Shown here one piece after another: positions 63,088-64,000 of a stretch of 64,000 nt of DNA. The notes beneath the pieces were generated by a model that did no database searches, was not told where the DNA came from, and saw only the letters and a program-made list of their open reading frames with translations. Location of the stretch: NCBI RefSeq assembly GCF_031755915.1, contig NC_083384.1, positions 23,701,001 through 23,765,000 on the forward strand, written 5' to 3'. The stretch's first letter is position 1. Each line of letters begins with the position of its first letter. The DNA is from Ziziphus jujuba. Its lineage: Eukaryota > Streptophyta > Magnoliopsida > Rosales > Rhamnaceae. The translations under genes were made by a program, and so were the position numbers.

Positions 63088-63350
63088 ATGGGGAGGCAAC
63101 CTTGTTGTGACAAACTTGGGGTAAAGAAAGGGCCATGGACAGCTGAGGAAGATAAGAAACTCATCAACTTCATACTCACCAATGGCCAGTGCTGCTGGCG
63201 AGCCGTCCCGAAGCTTGCTGGCCTCCGGCGTTGTGGAAAGAGTTGTCGGCTTCGATGGACTAATTATCTTCGTCCGGACTTAAAGAGAGGTCTTCTTACT
63301 GAAGCTGAAGAGCAACTGGTTATTGATCTTCATTCTCGTCTTGGAAATAG
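63088..63350 (+). CDS. MYB20: R2R3-MYB transcription factor, MYB20/MYB43-like, first coding exon only
   Basis: Encodes [20 protein letters not shown] and on to residue 87, plus two bases of the next codon. The complete R2 repeat is present (Trp at 17, 37 and 57; [19 protein letters not shown]), followed by the first part of R3 ([19 protein letters not shown]). The exon ends AG|GT at 63350/63351, the conserved MYB intron position within the Arg codon of LGNR. R2R3-MYBs bind promoters in the nucleus. This N-terminus most closely resembles the MYB20/42/43/85 group, whose members act in lignin and phenylalanine-pathway control during secondary wall formation. Assignment within the group rests on recalled similarity and needs the C-terminus. 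The ATG at 63088 is preferred because it starts the conserved MGR. An upstream GTG is not a start. The intron often found within R2 is absent. Confidence 0.9.
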
Positions 63351-64000
63351 GTCATCCTTCTATTCTATGTCATTCAGTTTATCATGACCCCCAGCATTTT
63401 GCTTGTTTTTCCGAGTATGTGTTGCTTCTTGTAAAGTTAGTAAATGGCTTTCTATGCAATTTGCTTTTTCCTTTTTTCTTTTTCTTTTTCCCCCTCCTTC
63501 TGTTGGGACAATAATTTTCTTCGCCTTCTAATTAATGCTTATCACTAATGAGTTAAAATATTGATTAATTTTGTTTTCTGGTGGGGGGTGTAAGATACAA
63601 GGTTGTTTTCAACTCTCCCTTTCGTAGGTCAAAATATTACACATTTCTTGATAATGTATTTAACAAGGAAACTTAGAGTTGACGGAAAAAAAGAAAAAAA
63701 AAAAAAGAAAGAAAAAAGAAAAACCCAACTTGATTTGTTTAAGGAAATGTTATTTGGAATCCAATGATCATATATCAATAGTAACGTTTAATATATATAT
63801 TATCATTTTTGTATTTATTTTTTTAAGAAAAAACTTATATTTCAAGCAAATAGAGAATTTTGAGCAAAATACAATCATCCTCTTGTTTATTTATTATTAT
63901 TATAATTATTATTTTATTTTGATATGAAAGATCAGAATTCAAACTTTTTCTACCTAGAAAATAATAACTTTGCAACTGAATTCTCCCAATCGAGTGAACA
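63351..64000 (+). other. Intron of the MYB gene (3' end outside window)
   Basis: Begins GTCATCC and runs at least 650 bp. It is T-rich, with an A-rich patch at about 63684-63722. The next exon, which should restart at Trp of the R3 repeat, is not found before the window ends. Confidence 0.75.

Overview
The window is plant nuclear DNA, almost certainly from a eudicot. It is AT-rich, full of decayed LTR retrotransposons, and carries two recognisable host genes with plant-type GT-AG introns. I cannot name the species from the sequence alone.

The left two thirds (1 to about 41.6 kb) is a nested transposon graveyard. From left to right it holds: a decayed Ty3/gypsy chromovirus pol (1-3508) with the start of its 3' LTR; a lone reverse-oriented LTR of a second Ty3/gypsy family (4318-5438); a Tat-type Ty3/gypsy integrase tail (about 5450-6420) followed by an antisense plant-mobile-domain (PMD) pseudogene (about 8200-10330), a long polypurine tract and the start of an LTR (10638-11185); a minus-strand Ty1/copia element (11186 to about 18030); about 6 kb of AT-rich unassigned DNA; and an L1-type LINE fragment (minus strand) split by a complete but dead Ty1/copia element (24155-29929, 5-bp target duplication TTTAT). 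Then come a 2.2-kb non-autonomous Mutator-like element with a perfect 10-bp target duplication (31385-33584), a Ty3/gypsy LTR with primer binding site and broken gag (35758 to about 39150), and a solo LTR of that same family (40540-41597).

The right third is mostly host sequence. An 11-exon gene (42585-46682, plus strand) encodes a 392-residue Hsc70-interacting protein of the HIP/FAM10 type, with an N-terminal domain, an acidic linker, three TPR repeats, a charged helix, a Gly-Pro-Met repeat and a C-terminal STI1-like domain. Its 3' flank has a tandem duplication of about 190 bp. After it come a 1.8-kb foldback structure built of A-rich/T-rich minisatellite units (about 49200-50980), a long (CT)n tract (52906-52989) and about 10 kb of AT-rich intergenic DNA. 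At the right edge is the first coding exon of an R2R3-MYB gene of the MYB20/MYB43 type (63088-63350); its remaining exons lie outside the window.

The host genes do not form an operon or cluster: HIP is a cytosolic co-chaperone and the MYB is a nuclear transcription factor. I see no CRISPR array, rRNA or confident tRNA, and no convincing new biological system. The most informative structures are the transposon nesting, the antisense PMD relic, the Mutator-like element, the minisatellite foldback, and a conserved coding-like segment inside one LTR family.
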